Part shown: piece after piece, positions 26,682 through 34,994 of the stretch | Numbering within the stretch: the first letter of the stretch is position 1 | How the letters are laid out: each line of letters opens with the position of its first letter | NCBI GenBank assembly: GCA_028690445.1 | Contig: JAQVBE010000011.1 | Coordinates: forward strand, 1 to 64,000 | Reading direction: 5' to 3' | DNA from: Aliarcobacter sp. | GTDB taxonomy: Bacteria; Campylobacterota; Campylobacteria; Campylobacterales; Arcobacteraceae | DNA: 64,000 nucleotides | The notes under the pieces: generated by a model | Databases searched by the model: none | Told to the model about the DNA's origin: nothing | What the model saw: only the letters and a program-made list of their open reading frames with translations | Position numbers and translations under genes: made by a program

Positions 26682-28259
26682 ATGTTTAATTTTGGTAAAA
26701 GTGAAGAAGAAAAAGGGCGATTAAGTGCAATGGAGGAAAATTTTGCAATTATATCGTTTGAACCAAACGGTACAATACTAAATGCAAATGATAATTTTTT
26801 AAATGCATTAGGTTATAGATTAAATGAAGTAGTTGGTAATCACCATAAAATGTTTTGTGATAAAAAATATATAACTACAAGTGAATATACTGAATTTTGG
26901 AATAATTTAGCTAGGGGAATATCTCAAATAAATGAATTTGAAAGAATTAGAAAAGATGGTAGTTCTATTTGGATTCAAGCTTCATATACTCCTGTGAAAA
27001 ATGCTAATGGAAAAGTAACTAGAGTTGTTAAATTTGCCCAAGATATTACAGACTCTAAAAAAGTAGTAGATGCCGTTAAAAAAGCTATAAATTTAGCAAA
27101 AACAGGTATCGTAAAACAAACTATTACTGAATCAACTTCAAATGAGGGAATAGAAGAGCTTAAAAATGGTGTTAATGATTTATTCGAAATAGTATCTACT
27201 AAAGTGGATGGTGATTTAAATAAAATATCAGATGCTTTATCATCTTATCAAAAATTAGACTTTAGACATAGAATACAAGGAAATAGTTTAGGAGAAGTTT
27301 CTATTGGACTAAATAATCTTGCTAATGTTGTAAATGAGATGTTAGTTGAAAATAAATCAAATGGATTAACACTTGATGAAAGTTCAAATATTTTACTTGG
27401 AAATGTAGATAAATTAAATATTAGTTCAAATGAAGCAGCAGCATCTTTAGAAGAAACAGCAGCAGCATTAGAAGAGATAACTTCAAATATAAGAAATAAT
27501 ACTCAAAATATTCAAAAGATGGCAAGTTATTCAAATAGTGTAACAAAATCAGCACATGATGGGGAAAAACTTGCAAATCAAACAACAATTGCTATGGAAG
27601 AGATAAATGTACAAGTTAACTCTATAAATGAAGCAATTACTGTAATCGACCAAATTGCATTTCAAACAAATATTCTTTCATTAAATGCAGCTGTTGAAGC
27701 AGCAACTGCTGGTGAAGCTGGAAAAGGATTTGCAGTTGTTGCAGCAGAAGTAAGAAATCTAGCTTCAAGAAGTGCAGAGGCAGCAAAAGAGATTAAAAAT
27801 ATAGTTGAAAATGCTACAAGAAAAGCAAATGATGGAAAACAAATAGCAAATCATATGATAAATGGATATAAAGAGTTAAATCAAAATATCACAAATACAA
27901 TAAATCTAATCCAAGATATAGAGATGTCAAGCAAAGAGCAACTTTCTGGAATTGAGCAAATTAATGATGCTGTAAATAGTCTGGACCAACAAACACAACA
28001 AAATGCAGCGATTGCATCTCAAACACATGATGTGGCTATATTAACAGATGAAATAGCAAAATTAGTTGTATCTGATGCAAATACAAAAGAGTTTATAGGT
28101 AAAAATGAAGTAAAAGCAAAAAATATAAATGTAAAATCGAACTCTTCATATAATATTAAAACTACTCAAGTAGTACACAAAAAAGCTGAACATAAACCAA
28201 TAAAAAAAGAGACTAAAATAGTTTCAAATAAATCTGATAGTGAGTGGGAAAGTTTTTAA
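26682..28259 (+). CDS. PAS-containing chemotaxis protein, BdlA-like
   Basis: A soluble chemoreceptor of 525 residues. An N-terminal PAS (about 12-125; [20 protein letters not shown] and [12 protein letters not shown]) is of the type found in BdlA-like receptors. A linker of about 110 residues leads to the signalling domain (about 250-470). The protein ends in the pentapeptide EWESF, fitting the xWxxF tether for CheR/CheB. A strong AAGGAGG site fixes the ATG at 26682. BdlA of Pseudomonas couples redox sensing to c-di-GMP and biofilm dispersal; its position between an HD-GYP and a GGDEF gene fits such a role. A terminator follows at once. Confidence 0.9.
   Translation: MFNFGKSEEEKGRLSAMEENFAIISFEPNGTILNANDNFLNALGYRLNEVVGNHHKMFCDKKYITTSEYTEFWNNLARGISQINEFERIRKDGSSIWIQASYTPVKNANGKVTRVVKFAQDITDSKKVVDAVKKAINLAKTGIVKQTITESTSNEGIEELKNGVNDLFEIVSTKVDGDLNKISDALSSYQKLDFRHRIQGNSLGEVSIGLNNLANVVNEMLVENKSNGLTLDESSNILLGNVDKLNISSNEAAASLEETAAALEEITSNIRNNTQNIQKMASYSNSVTKSAHDGEKLANQTTIAMEEINVQVNSINEAITVIDQIAFQTNILSLNAAVEAATAGEAGKGFAVVAAEVRNLASRSAEAAKEIKNIVENATRKANDGKQIANHMINGYKELNQNITNTINLIQDIEMSSKEQLSGIEQINDAVNSLDQQTQQNAAIASQTHDVAILTDEIAKLVVSDANTKEFIGKNEVKAKNINVKSNSSYNIKTTQVVHKKAEHKPIKKETKIVSNKSDSEWESF
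27623..27691 (+). repeat. near-identical 69-base segment in chemoreceptor genes, copy 2
   Basis: Matches 23581-23649 with one mismatch. A more diverged copy lies on the minus strand in the receptor gene 55206-57212. Gene conversion between receptors is possible. Confidence 0.7.
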
Positions 28260-28285
28260 AAGTCTGAAATAAATTTCAGACTTTT
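28258..28285 (+). terminator. Rho-independent terminator after the PAS chemoreceptor
   Basis: AAAAGTCTGAAA and TTTCAGACTTTT form a perfect 12-base stem with a TAAA loop, starting within the stop codon. It separates the chemoreceptor/HD-GYP operon from the GGDEF gene. Confidence 0.85.
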
Positions 28286-28323
28286 AAAATAGGTATTATA
28301 AATTTTGAGAAGGTTTTAGAAGA

Positions 28324-29931
28324 ATGAAAAGAATATTAATAATTGATAATTCAATAGTAATAAGAAGTGTTATTAGAAATTTATTTGTAGATAATCAAAG
28401 ATTAATAATTTTTGAAGCTAGCTCTATGGAAGAAACAGAAAAACTAATAAAAGAGAATGATTTTTTCGTAGTTATTTCTAACTTATTTTTAAATGATAGT
28501 CCTAATTCTCAGATTTTAGAATTATTAGAAAAAGAAAATATTCCAACTATCATTTTTAGTTCAACTTTAGAAAAAGAGCTTTTATACAAGTACTCAAATA
28601 TTCTTGATTATGTTTTAAAAGATTCTAATGGGTTTAGATATATTTATAATTTGGTTTCTGCAATGAAATTTTGTTGTAATGAAAGTGTTCTAATAGTTGA
28701 AGATTCAAATACAGTTTCTAATCAAATTAAACAAATTTTAGAAAAACTCTTATTAAAAGTAACCATTATTGAAGATGGAGTAAAAGCCCTTGAAATATTA
28801 AACCAAGAAAAAAAATTTTCATTGATTATAAGTGATTATGAAATGCCAAATTTAGATGGTTTAGAACTTACTCGAAGAATAAGAGCTTTGAATTCTTACA
28901 AAAATTCCCCTATTATCATAATTACTAAAAGTAATGAAAATGAATTAAAAACAAAATTCTATAAATATGGTGCAAATGATATTATTTTAAAACCTATTTT
29001 ACAAGAAGAGCTAATTTCAAAGGTTATAAATATATTTTTGAATTTAAAACAAATTCAAGAGATAAAAGCTTTTAATAATTTGATTGATAAAAATATAATT
29101 ACTTCTAGCACAAATATAAAAGGAAATATAATATCTGTTTCTGAAGCTTTTTGTAAAATATCTGGATATACAAAAGAAGAATTATTAGGAAAAAAACACA
29201 ATATTCTAAAACATCCTGATATGAGTGATTCCATATATAAAGAGTTATGGGAAACTATTAGTAAAGGAAAAGTTTGGAAAGGTGAATTAAAAAATCTTAA
29301 AAAAGATAGAGATTATTATTGGGTTAAGGCAATAATTGAACCAAACTTTTCAAAAGAAGGAAAAATTATTGGTTATAGGGCAATCAGATATGATATTACC
29401 GATAAAAAATTAATTGAAATTATAAGTATTACAGATGGACTTACAAATATCTATAACAGAAGATATTTTGATGAAATTTTTCCTAAAATCATAAATAATG
29501 CAAAAAGGAAAAATGAATTAGTATCATTTTTATTTATGGATATTGACCATTTTAAACAATATAACGATAATTATGGACATCAAAAAGGCGATGATGTTTT
29601 AGTAAAATTTGCAACTTGTTTAAAAGAAAGTTTACATCGTTCTTCTGATTTTGCTTTTAGATTGGGTGGAGAAGAATTTGCTATTGTCTATCAAACGGAT
29701 ACAAAAGAAAAAGCTATTGAATTTGCAAATAATATAAAAAACAATATAGAAAATTTAAAAATCATTCATGAGTTTAATAGTGCAAGTCCCTATATAACAG
29801 CGTCTATGGGATTAATATGTAAAAATGCAGATGATATTATTGTTGATGAAGTTTATAAAGAGGTAGATAACTTATTATATGAAGCAAAAAGAAGTGGTAG
29901 AAATCAAATAAAAGTTAATGAATTAACATGA
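28324..29931 (+). CDS. REC-REC-PAS-GGDEF diguanylate cyclase
   Basis: A 535-residue cytoplasmic protein. Receiver 1 (about 3-115) is degenerate: the acceptor position is Asn53 (VVISNLFLND) and the acidic pair is reduced to DN. Receiver 2 (about 120-240) keeps D171 in ISDYEMPNLDG. An Aer-like PAS follows (about 255-360; KKHNILKHPDMS, KVWKGELKN, YYWVKA), then a GGDEF domain with intact active site GGEEF (448-452) and inhibitory site R439-x-x-D442. It should make c-di-GMP, opposing the HD-GYP enzyme upstream. AGAAGG precedes the start. The next gene overlaps its stop by 4 bases. Confidence 0.92.
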   Translation: MKRILIIDNSIVIRSVIRNLFVDNQRLIIFEASSMEETEKLIKENDFFVVISNLFLNDSPNSQILELLEKENIPTIIFSSTLEKELLYKYSNILDYVLKDSNGFRYIYNLVSAMKFCCNESVLIVEDSNTVSNQIKQILEKLLLKVTIIEDGVKALEILNQEKKFSLIISDYEMPNLDGLELTRRIRALNSYKNSPIIIITKSNENELKTKFYKYGANDIILKPILQEELISKVINIFLNLKQIQEIKAFNNLIDKNIITSSTNIKGNIISVSEAFCKISGYTKEELLGKKHNILKHPDMSDSIYKELWETISKGKVWKGELKNLKKDRDYYWVKAIIEPNFSKEGKIIGYRAIRYDITDKKLIEIISITDGLTNIYNRRYFDEIFPKIINNAKRKNELVSFLFMDIDHFKQYNDNYGHQKGDDVLVKFATCLKESLHRSSDFAFRLGGEEFAIVYQTDTKEKAIEFANNIKNNIENLKIIHEFNSASPYITASMGLICKNADDIIVDEVYKEVDNLLYEAKRSGRNQIKVNELT

Positions 29932-30539
29932 CTTGCAAAAATAGAGTAAAACCAAAACTTTTAAGAGATATAAAAACAGAAGCACTTTTAGTATTTATAA
30001 GAACAACATTAGAACAATCTTTTCAGCAAATAGATAATTTTGGTTATAGCTTTGAATTAGGTAATGATGAAGATAAAGAATTAGTTTATTCTTCTTTAAA
30101 AAAATTACTAGAACACCTTCAAGATACCGTAATAAACTCAACTTATTTAAGAAGTTTAATAGAAAATGCCCATAAAAATGCGACTTTAAAATTACTTGCA
30201 AAAAAAGAAGAACCTTTGATGATTTATTATGATACTTTAGTAAAAACAATTGAAGTATGTTTGCCAAATGGGAGTTTTTGGATACCTGAATTAGTTGTTA
30301 TTTCACTTTTAAGTGAATGGATAATTGAAGAAGAGAAAACTGCTTATTTTTATCCGTATTTAAAAGATATAAATTATTTAGATTTAATAAATAGATATGA
30401 TAATAGTAAAAAAGATTTAAATAATGAAAAAAAAGATATTATGATGGATATGTATAAACTTTCTTCAAAATTAATAGAGAAATTAAAAAAAGTTGAGTAT
30501 AAAATAAATACTTCTAGAAAGAAATCTAAGAGAAAATAA
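29928..30539 (+). CDS. unrecognised protein coupled to the diguanylate cyclase
   Basis: A 203-residue soluble protein that I cannot assign to a family. It looks largely helical. Visible features are a central hydrophobic stretch with LPNGSFWIPELVVISLLSEWIIEEE (about 111-135) and a C-terminus extremely rich in Lys, Asp and Asn that ends in a basic RKKSKRK tail. There is no signal peptide or membrane helix. The start overlaps the cyclase stop by 4 bases (ATGA), so the two are translated together, and it may be an interaction partner of the cyclase. It sits 73 bases before a sensor kinase gene. Confidence 0.7.
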   Translation: MTCKNRVKPKLLRDIKTEALLVFIRTTLEQSFQQIDNFGYSFELGNDEDKELVYSSLKKLLEHLQDTVINSTYLRSLIENAHKNATLKLLAKKEEPLMIYYDTLVKTIEVCLPNGSFWIPELVVISLLSEWIIEEEKTAYFYPYLKDINYLDLINRYDNSKKDLNNEKKDIMMDMYKLSSKLIEKLKKVEYKINTSRKKSKRK

Positions 30540-30612
30540 TTCCATAAATAATGTAAACTTTTATTCAAATAATAATATACTAAAGTTTAAAAATAATTAT
30601 AAAGTACAATAA

Positions 30613-33072
30613 ATGGTATCTATAAACTTTACAAGTAAATATATATTAGCCTTATTGATTCTAGGGTTTTTATCAATATTTACATATATAAATATTAATA
30701 CAATAATAAATTTACAAACTAATGATAGTAAAACTATTAACTTAAGTGGTAAACAAAGAATGTTAAGCCAAAGAATTTATAATTCTATAATAACTTCAAA
30801 TTTAGAAGTTTTTAAAGAGAGTATTAATAATATGCATTCTTCTCATAATTATTTAATTTCTCTTCCTATGAGTAAAGAAGTTAATAATTATTATTTTAAT
30901 TCTCCTATTCAATTAAATAAAAAAGTTAATGAGTATTTAGAAAAATTACAATTATTGCAAAATTTCAAAGATAATAGCAGTGATTATTTACTTAAAGAAT
31001 CTGAAAGTTTATTAATGCATTTTGATAAAATTACATCACTTTATCAAATAGAATCAGAAAATAAAATCAAAGAACTAAAAGAAGTTGAATTTTATATTTT
31101 ACTTATGTCTTTATTTACACTTTTAATTATTGGGTTTTTTATTTTTAGACCTGCGAATAGGAAGTTTATACAAAGTAATAATGAAATACTTAATGAAAAA
31201 AACTATTCTAATACCATAATTGAATCTAATACAAACGCAATTATCGCTGTAGAAAAAAATTTAAATGTAAAAACTTTTAATAAAGCTGCTGAAATAATGT
31301 TTGGATATTCAAAAGAAGAAATGATAGGCAAAAATTCTTTACTAAAAATTGTACCTAATATATATCAGAATGCACATGAAAATGGGATAAAAAAATATTT
31401 CACTACAAGTATTTTTAAACATAAAGGAATGAATCTAGAGTTTGAGGCAATAAAAAAAAGTGGTGAGCTATTTCCTATTAGAATTTCATTTGGGAAAAAC
31501 ATAAATGAAGGTGAAAATGAAAAATTAGTTATTGCAAATATTCAAGATATTACTATAGAAAAAGAAAAAGAAAAACTACTTATGGCAAATGAAAAAATAT
31601 ATAAAGATTTATTTGAATTAAATAAATTAATTATTATATTAGTAAATCCTACAAATGGAAATATTGTAAATGTAAATAATAGTGCAATCGATTTTTATGG
31701 ATATACCTTAAGTGAATTTTTATCATTAAATCTAGTAGATATTAATATTATTCCTATAAATGAAATTGAAGAAAAAATGAATTTTGCACGAGAAAATGAG
31801 CAATCTTTTTTTGAGTTTGTACATAAACTCAAAAATAATGAACAAAAATATGTAAGAGTAAGTTCATCACCAACATTTTATAAAGATGAAATAGTTTTAT
31901 ATGTAACAATAACAGATATAACCGATGAATTAAAAGCAAAAGATAGACTAGTATCCTTAGAAAAAGAGTTTAATAATTTTTTTGAAATATCAATAAATTT
32001 ACATTTAATTACTACCTCAACCGGACTTATTCTTCAAATAAATAATGCTTGTAAAAATATTCTAGGATATGATAAAGAAGAACTTGTTAATAAATCTTTC
32101 TTAAGTTTTATTCATCCAGATGATATTGAGAAAACAATTAATGAAATGAAAAAGCTAGAAAATTATGAAGCAGTACATTTATTTGAAAATAGATACCAAC
32201 ATAAAAATGGAACATATGTCACTTTAGTATGGTCTGCAAATATTGATATTGATAATAGATTGATTTATTCTTCAGCTCAAGATATTTCGTCCATAAAGTT
32301 AATTGAATTAGAGCAAGAAAGACAAGAAAAAATAATACAAAAACAATCTAAAATGGCTTCGATGGGAGAAATGCTTGAGAATATTGCTCATCAATGGAGA
32401 CAGCCTCTTTCAATTATTTCTACTGCATCTTCTGGACTAAAATTAAAAAAGGCAATGAATATATTGGAAGAGGATGATATTGAATTTACTATGAATTGTA
32501 TTAATAACTCTGTTCAACATTTATCTCAAACAATTAATGACTTTAGAGACTTCTTTCATAATGAAAAGAATAAAAATGAATTTAAAATTAATAATACATT
32601 TGAAAAGACTTTTAACCTAATATCTTCAGAATTTAAAAATAAAAATATAGTTATAGAACAAAATATACAAGATATTTCTATATTTTCATATGAGAATGAA
32701 TTAATTCAAGTACTAATAAATATTTTAAATAATGCGAAAGATGAATTAATAAAAAAAGACCCAAAAGAAATAAAACTCATAATAATAGATACTCTTTTAA
32801 AGGACAATATTTTGGAGATATATATAAAAGATAATGCAGGAGGAATTCCAGTAGATATCATAGATAATATATTTGAATCTCACTTTACAACAAAAGAAAG
32901 TACAAATGGAACTGGAATAGGATTATATATGTCAAAAATGATCGTTGAGGAGCATTTATATGGAACTATTGAAGCAGAAAGTATGAGTTTTAATTATAAA
33001 GACAACTCTTATTATGGAGCTCAGTTTAAGATTTCTTTACCATTATTACATAAAAATAAAGGAGATGAGTAA
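30613..33072 (+). CDS. membrane sensor histidine kinase with PilJ/NarX-type sensor and three PAS domains
   Basis: An 819-residue kinase. Membrane helices at about 9-27 and 158-178 bracket a periplasmic helical domain containing NLSGKQRMLSQRI (43-55), the P-box-like motif of the PilJ/NarX sensor family, which in NarX binds nitrate or nitrite. Three PAS domains follow (about 195-315, 325-440, 450-565), then the H-box ENIAHQWRQPLS with His593 and an ATPase domain with DNAGGIP and GTGIGLYMSK. No response regulator is adjacent; the bacteriohemerythrin gene starts on the last base of its stop codon. The H-box is very like that of the kinase at 21131, so both might feed the same regulator. Confidence 0.88.
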   Translation: MVSINFTSKYILALLILGFLSIFTYININTIINLQTNDSKTINLSGKQRMLSQRIYNSIITSNLEVFKESINNMHSSHNYLISLPMSKEVNNYYFNSPIQLNKKVNEYLEKLQLLQNFKDNSSDYLLKESESLLMHFDKITSLYQIESENKIKELKEVEFYILLMSLFTLLIIGFFIFRPANRKFIQSNNEILNEKNYSNTIIESNTNAIIAVEKNLNVKTFNKAAEIMFGYSKEEMIGKNSLLKIVPNIYQNAHENGIKKYFTTSIFKHKGMNLEFEAIKKSGELFPIRISFGKNINEGENEKLVIANIQDITIEKEKEKLLMANEKIYKDLFELNKLIIILVNPTNGNIVNVNNSAIDFYGYTLSEFLSLNLVDINIIPINEIEEKMNFARENEQSFFEFVHKLKNNEQKYVRVSSSPTFYKDEIVLYVTITDITDELKAKDRLVSLEKEFNNFFEISINLHLITTSTGLILQINNACKNILGYDKEELVNKSFLSFIHPDDIEKTINEMKKLENYEAVHLFENRYQHKNGTYVTLVWSANIDIDNRLIYSSAQDISSIKLIELEQERQEKIIQKQSKMASMGEMLENIAHQWRQPLSIISTASSGLKLKKAMNILEEDDIEFTMNCINNSVQHLSQTINDFRDFFHNEKNKNEFKINNTFEKTFNLISSEFKNKNIVIEQNIQDISIFSYENELIQVLINILNNAKDELIKKDPKEIKLIIIDTLLKDNILEIYIKDNAGGIPVDIIDNIFESHFTTKESTNGTGIGLYMSKMIVEEHLYGTIEAESMSFNYKDNSYYGAQFKISLPLLHKNKGDE

Positions 33073-33503
33073 TGAATTCTATGATATGGAATGATAAAAC
33101 AATGAGTTTAGGAATACCTTTTATAGATGAACAACATAAAGAATTATTAAATATTATTAATCAATTAAGCACTTCAATTTATAGCAATACGCAAAAGAAA
33201 GATATTTTTATAATAATTAATAAACTAATAGATTATGCAAATTTTCATTTTACTTGTGAAGAAGAACTATTTAATAATCTTAAATATAATAAGAAAGATG
33301 AACATAAAAATGAACATAGAGAATTTCTAAATAAATTCACAAAATATCATAATCAGATTTCAAATAGTGAATATTTAAACCAAGCAGAAATTATAATTTC
33401 ACAAGAAACACTTATATATCTTGTAGATTGGTTTTTACATCATATAGCAGGAACGGATAGGATATATGCTGAGATATTTATAGGTAAAGAGCCTGTAAAA
33501 TAA
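33072..33503 (+). CDS. bacteriohemerythrin
   Basis: A 143-residue single-domain hemerythrin. All seven di-iron ligands are present: H22, H59, E63, H78, H82, H124 and D129. Such proteins bind oxygen reversibly and may act as oxygen sensors, scavengers or carriers to membrane enzymes. Its start overlaps the stop of the PilJ/NarX-type kinase by one base, and GGAGATGAG precedes it. The tight coupling suggests that the hemerythrin modulates, or is co-regulated with, that kinase. Confidence 0.93.
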   Translation: MNSMIWNDKTMSLGIPFIDEQHKELLNIINQLSTSIYSNTQKKDIFIIINKLIDYANFHFTCEEELFNNLKYNKKDEHKNEHREFLNKFTKYHNQISNSEYLNQAEIIISQETLIYLVDWFLHHIAGTDRIYAEIFIGKEPVK

Positions 33504-33507
33504 ACTG

Positions 33508-33585
33508 TATAAAACCCGTTGCCCTTTTAATTCTTCTTTATTTAATATATGTTTGTAAATCCTTAAATAAAAGGACAATTTTATA
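33508..33585. repeat. imperfect long hairpin between convergent genes
   Basis: TATAAAA plus TTGCCCTTTTA (33508-33529) pair with TAAAAGGACAA plus TTTTATA (33568-33585) with one mismatch and a CCCG bulge, around a loop of about 38 bases. It lies between the bacteriohemerythrin gene and a convergent gene and may be a two-way terminator. Confidence 0.4.
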
Positions 33586-33594
33586 GGCTCACCT

Positions 33595-33978
33595 TTATAT
33601 CTCTAACTCAAAAAAGCTCTCTTCAACTTTTTCGTATTTTGAAACTGAACAAGTGATTTTTTTTGCATTTTCATAGTCTTTAAACTCTTCTATAAATAAC
33701 TTTTGTAATTTTTCAATTTCAACTGCTCTAAAAATAAAATAACCTAAAACTTCTGTTCCTCTTGAACCTGTTTTTTCTATTCCAAAACTATCAAATTTCC
33801 AGTCAATTCCCCTTGAAAAGAAAAAAACTTCTGATAATCTTTTTTCTAATTCATCTCTTACACCATTATTATATGCTTTTAAATGTATGAAAAAAGCTAC
33901 ATTTGTATTAAACTGTGATTGTACTAACTTTTCTTGTTCTGGTGTCATTGGTTTTTCTATAATATTTATATTACTCAT
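33595..33978 (-). CDS. unrecognised small soluble protein
   Basis: A 127-residue protein of unknown family. It has no signal peptide or membrane helix. Features seen are the N-terminal IIEKPMTPEQEKLVQSQF, a central FFSRGIDWKFDSFGIEKTGSRG and an acidic end. The alternating pattern suggests a small alpha/beta fold. It is a single gene on the minus strand between two hemerythrin genes on the plus strand, and the ATG start has an AAGCATTTAAAGATG context with AAAG upstream. No function can be proposed. Confidence 0.7.
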   Translation of the reverse strand: MSNINIIEKPMTPEQEKLVQSQFNTNVAFFIHLKAYNNGVRDELEKRLSEVFFFSRGIDWKFDSFGIEKTGSRGTEVLGYFIFRAVEIEKLQKLFIEEFKDYENAKKITCSVSKYEKVEESFFELEI

Positions 33979-34091
33979 CTTTAAATGCTTCCTGTTTTTT
34001 CGTGTATTATAGTAAACTATCTTAAAATAAAGCTTGTATTAATAATTTAAATCTATAATAAAAGTAATATAAAAAAATATTAAAGGCTTTC

Positions 34092-34931
34092 ATGAACAGC
34101 AACTCAAATTCAATAATTTGGAAATCTGAATACAATATTCATAATTTCAAAATTGACAAAGAACACCAAAAACTTTTTACAATTGCTAGAGAAGCCATGA
34201 ATATTTCAAAACTAAAAGATGATGATAAGATTAGAATAAGACTAAAAGATGTTATCTCAAAACTTTTTGATTATGTGGGAACACATTTTGCTAATGAACA
34301 AAAATATATGGCACAAATAGATTATCCAGAACTTAGCTCACACAAACTTCTTCATAAAAATATGTTAGATATGCTTACTATTTTGATTTCTGAATTAAAT
34401 AACTTAAAATTACAAGATATTGAAAAATCTCTTATAGATTTTATTGAAGATTATTTTATAAGACATATTGTTTTAGAAGATAAAAAAATCCAACTTTGGA
34501 ATACTTCCTTATCAGAGTTAAAAAAGAATTTTGGATGGAAAGATATTTATAGTATTGAAGATAAAAAAATTGATGCTGAACATAAAAAACTTTTTGATAT
34601 TGCAGAAGAAGCATTTACAGAAGTTGAACCAGAACAAAGAACTGCAAAAATAAAAGAAGTTTTAACAGATTTATATTCATATATGAAATCACATTTTAAA
34701 CATGAAGAACTATTTATGCAAGAAATGAAGTATCCTTTTCTTGAAGAACACAAAGCACTACATTTTAATATAATCGAAAAAATAAATACTTTTGTAAAAC
34801 AACTTCCAACTATGGATGAAAGTCTTTTTGAAAAAGAATTAGCAAAAATAATAGATATTGCACTTGTTCATCATATAATTCAAGAGGACAGAAAAATAAT
34901 TTCTTGGTCAAAATCAAATACACAGGCTTAA
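34092..34931 (+). CDS. tandem double-domain hemerythrin
   Basis: A 279-residue protein made of two full hemerythrin domains. Domain 1 ligands are H25, H65, E69, H84, H88, H125 and D130; domain 2 ligands are H164, H201, E205, H220, H224, H261 and D266. Both di-iron sites therefore appear complete. The two halves begin alike (IIWKSEYNI and FGWKDIYSI), which indicates an internal duplication. It presumably binds two oxygen molecules. A TTAAAGG site precedes the ATG. It closes the signalling island and lies 63 bases before the RND efflux operon. Confidence 0.9.
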   Translation: MNSNSNSIIWKSEYNIHNFKIDKEHQKLFTIAREAMNISKLKDDDKIRIRLKDVISKLFDYVGTHFANEQKYMAQIDYPELSSHKLLHKNMLDMLTILISELNNLKLQDIEKSLIDFIEDYFIRHIVLEDKKIQLWNTSLSELKKNFGWKDIYSIEDKKIDAEHKKLFDIAEEAFTEVEPEQRTAKIKEVLTDLYSYMKSHFKHEELFMQEMKYPFLEEHKALHFNIIEKINTFVKQLPTMDESLFEKELAKIIDIALVHHIIQEDRKIISWSKSNTQA

Positions 34932-34994
34932 TTATTAATATTTTATTAATATAGATGTTATACAATCAATTAATTTATTATCAAGGCTACCAAA

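Noticed and set aside
33508..33585. A MITE-like mobile element
   Set aside because: The arms are imperfect, no target duplication is seen and no second copy was found in the window; a terminator is simpler.
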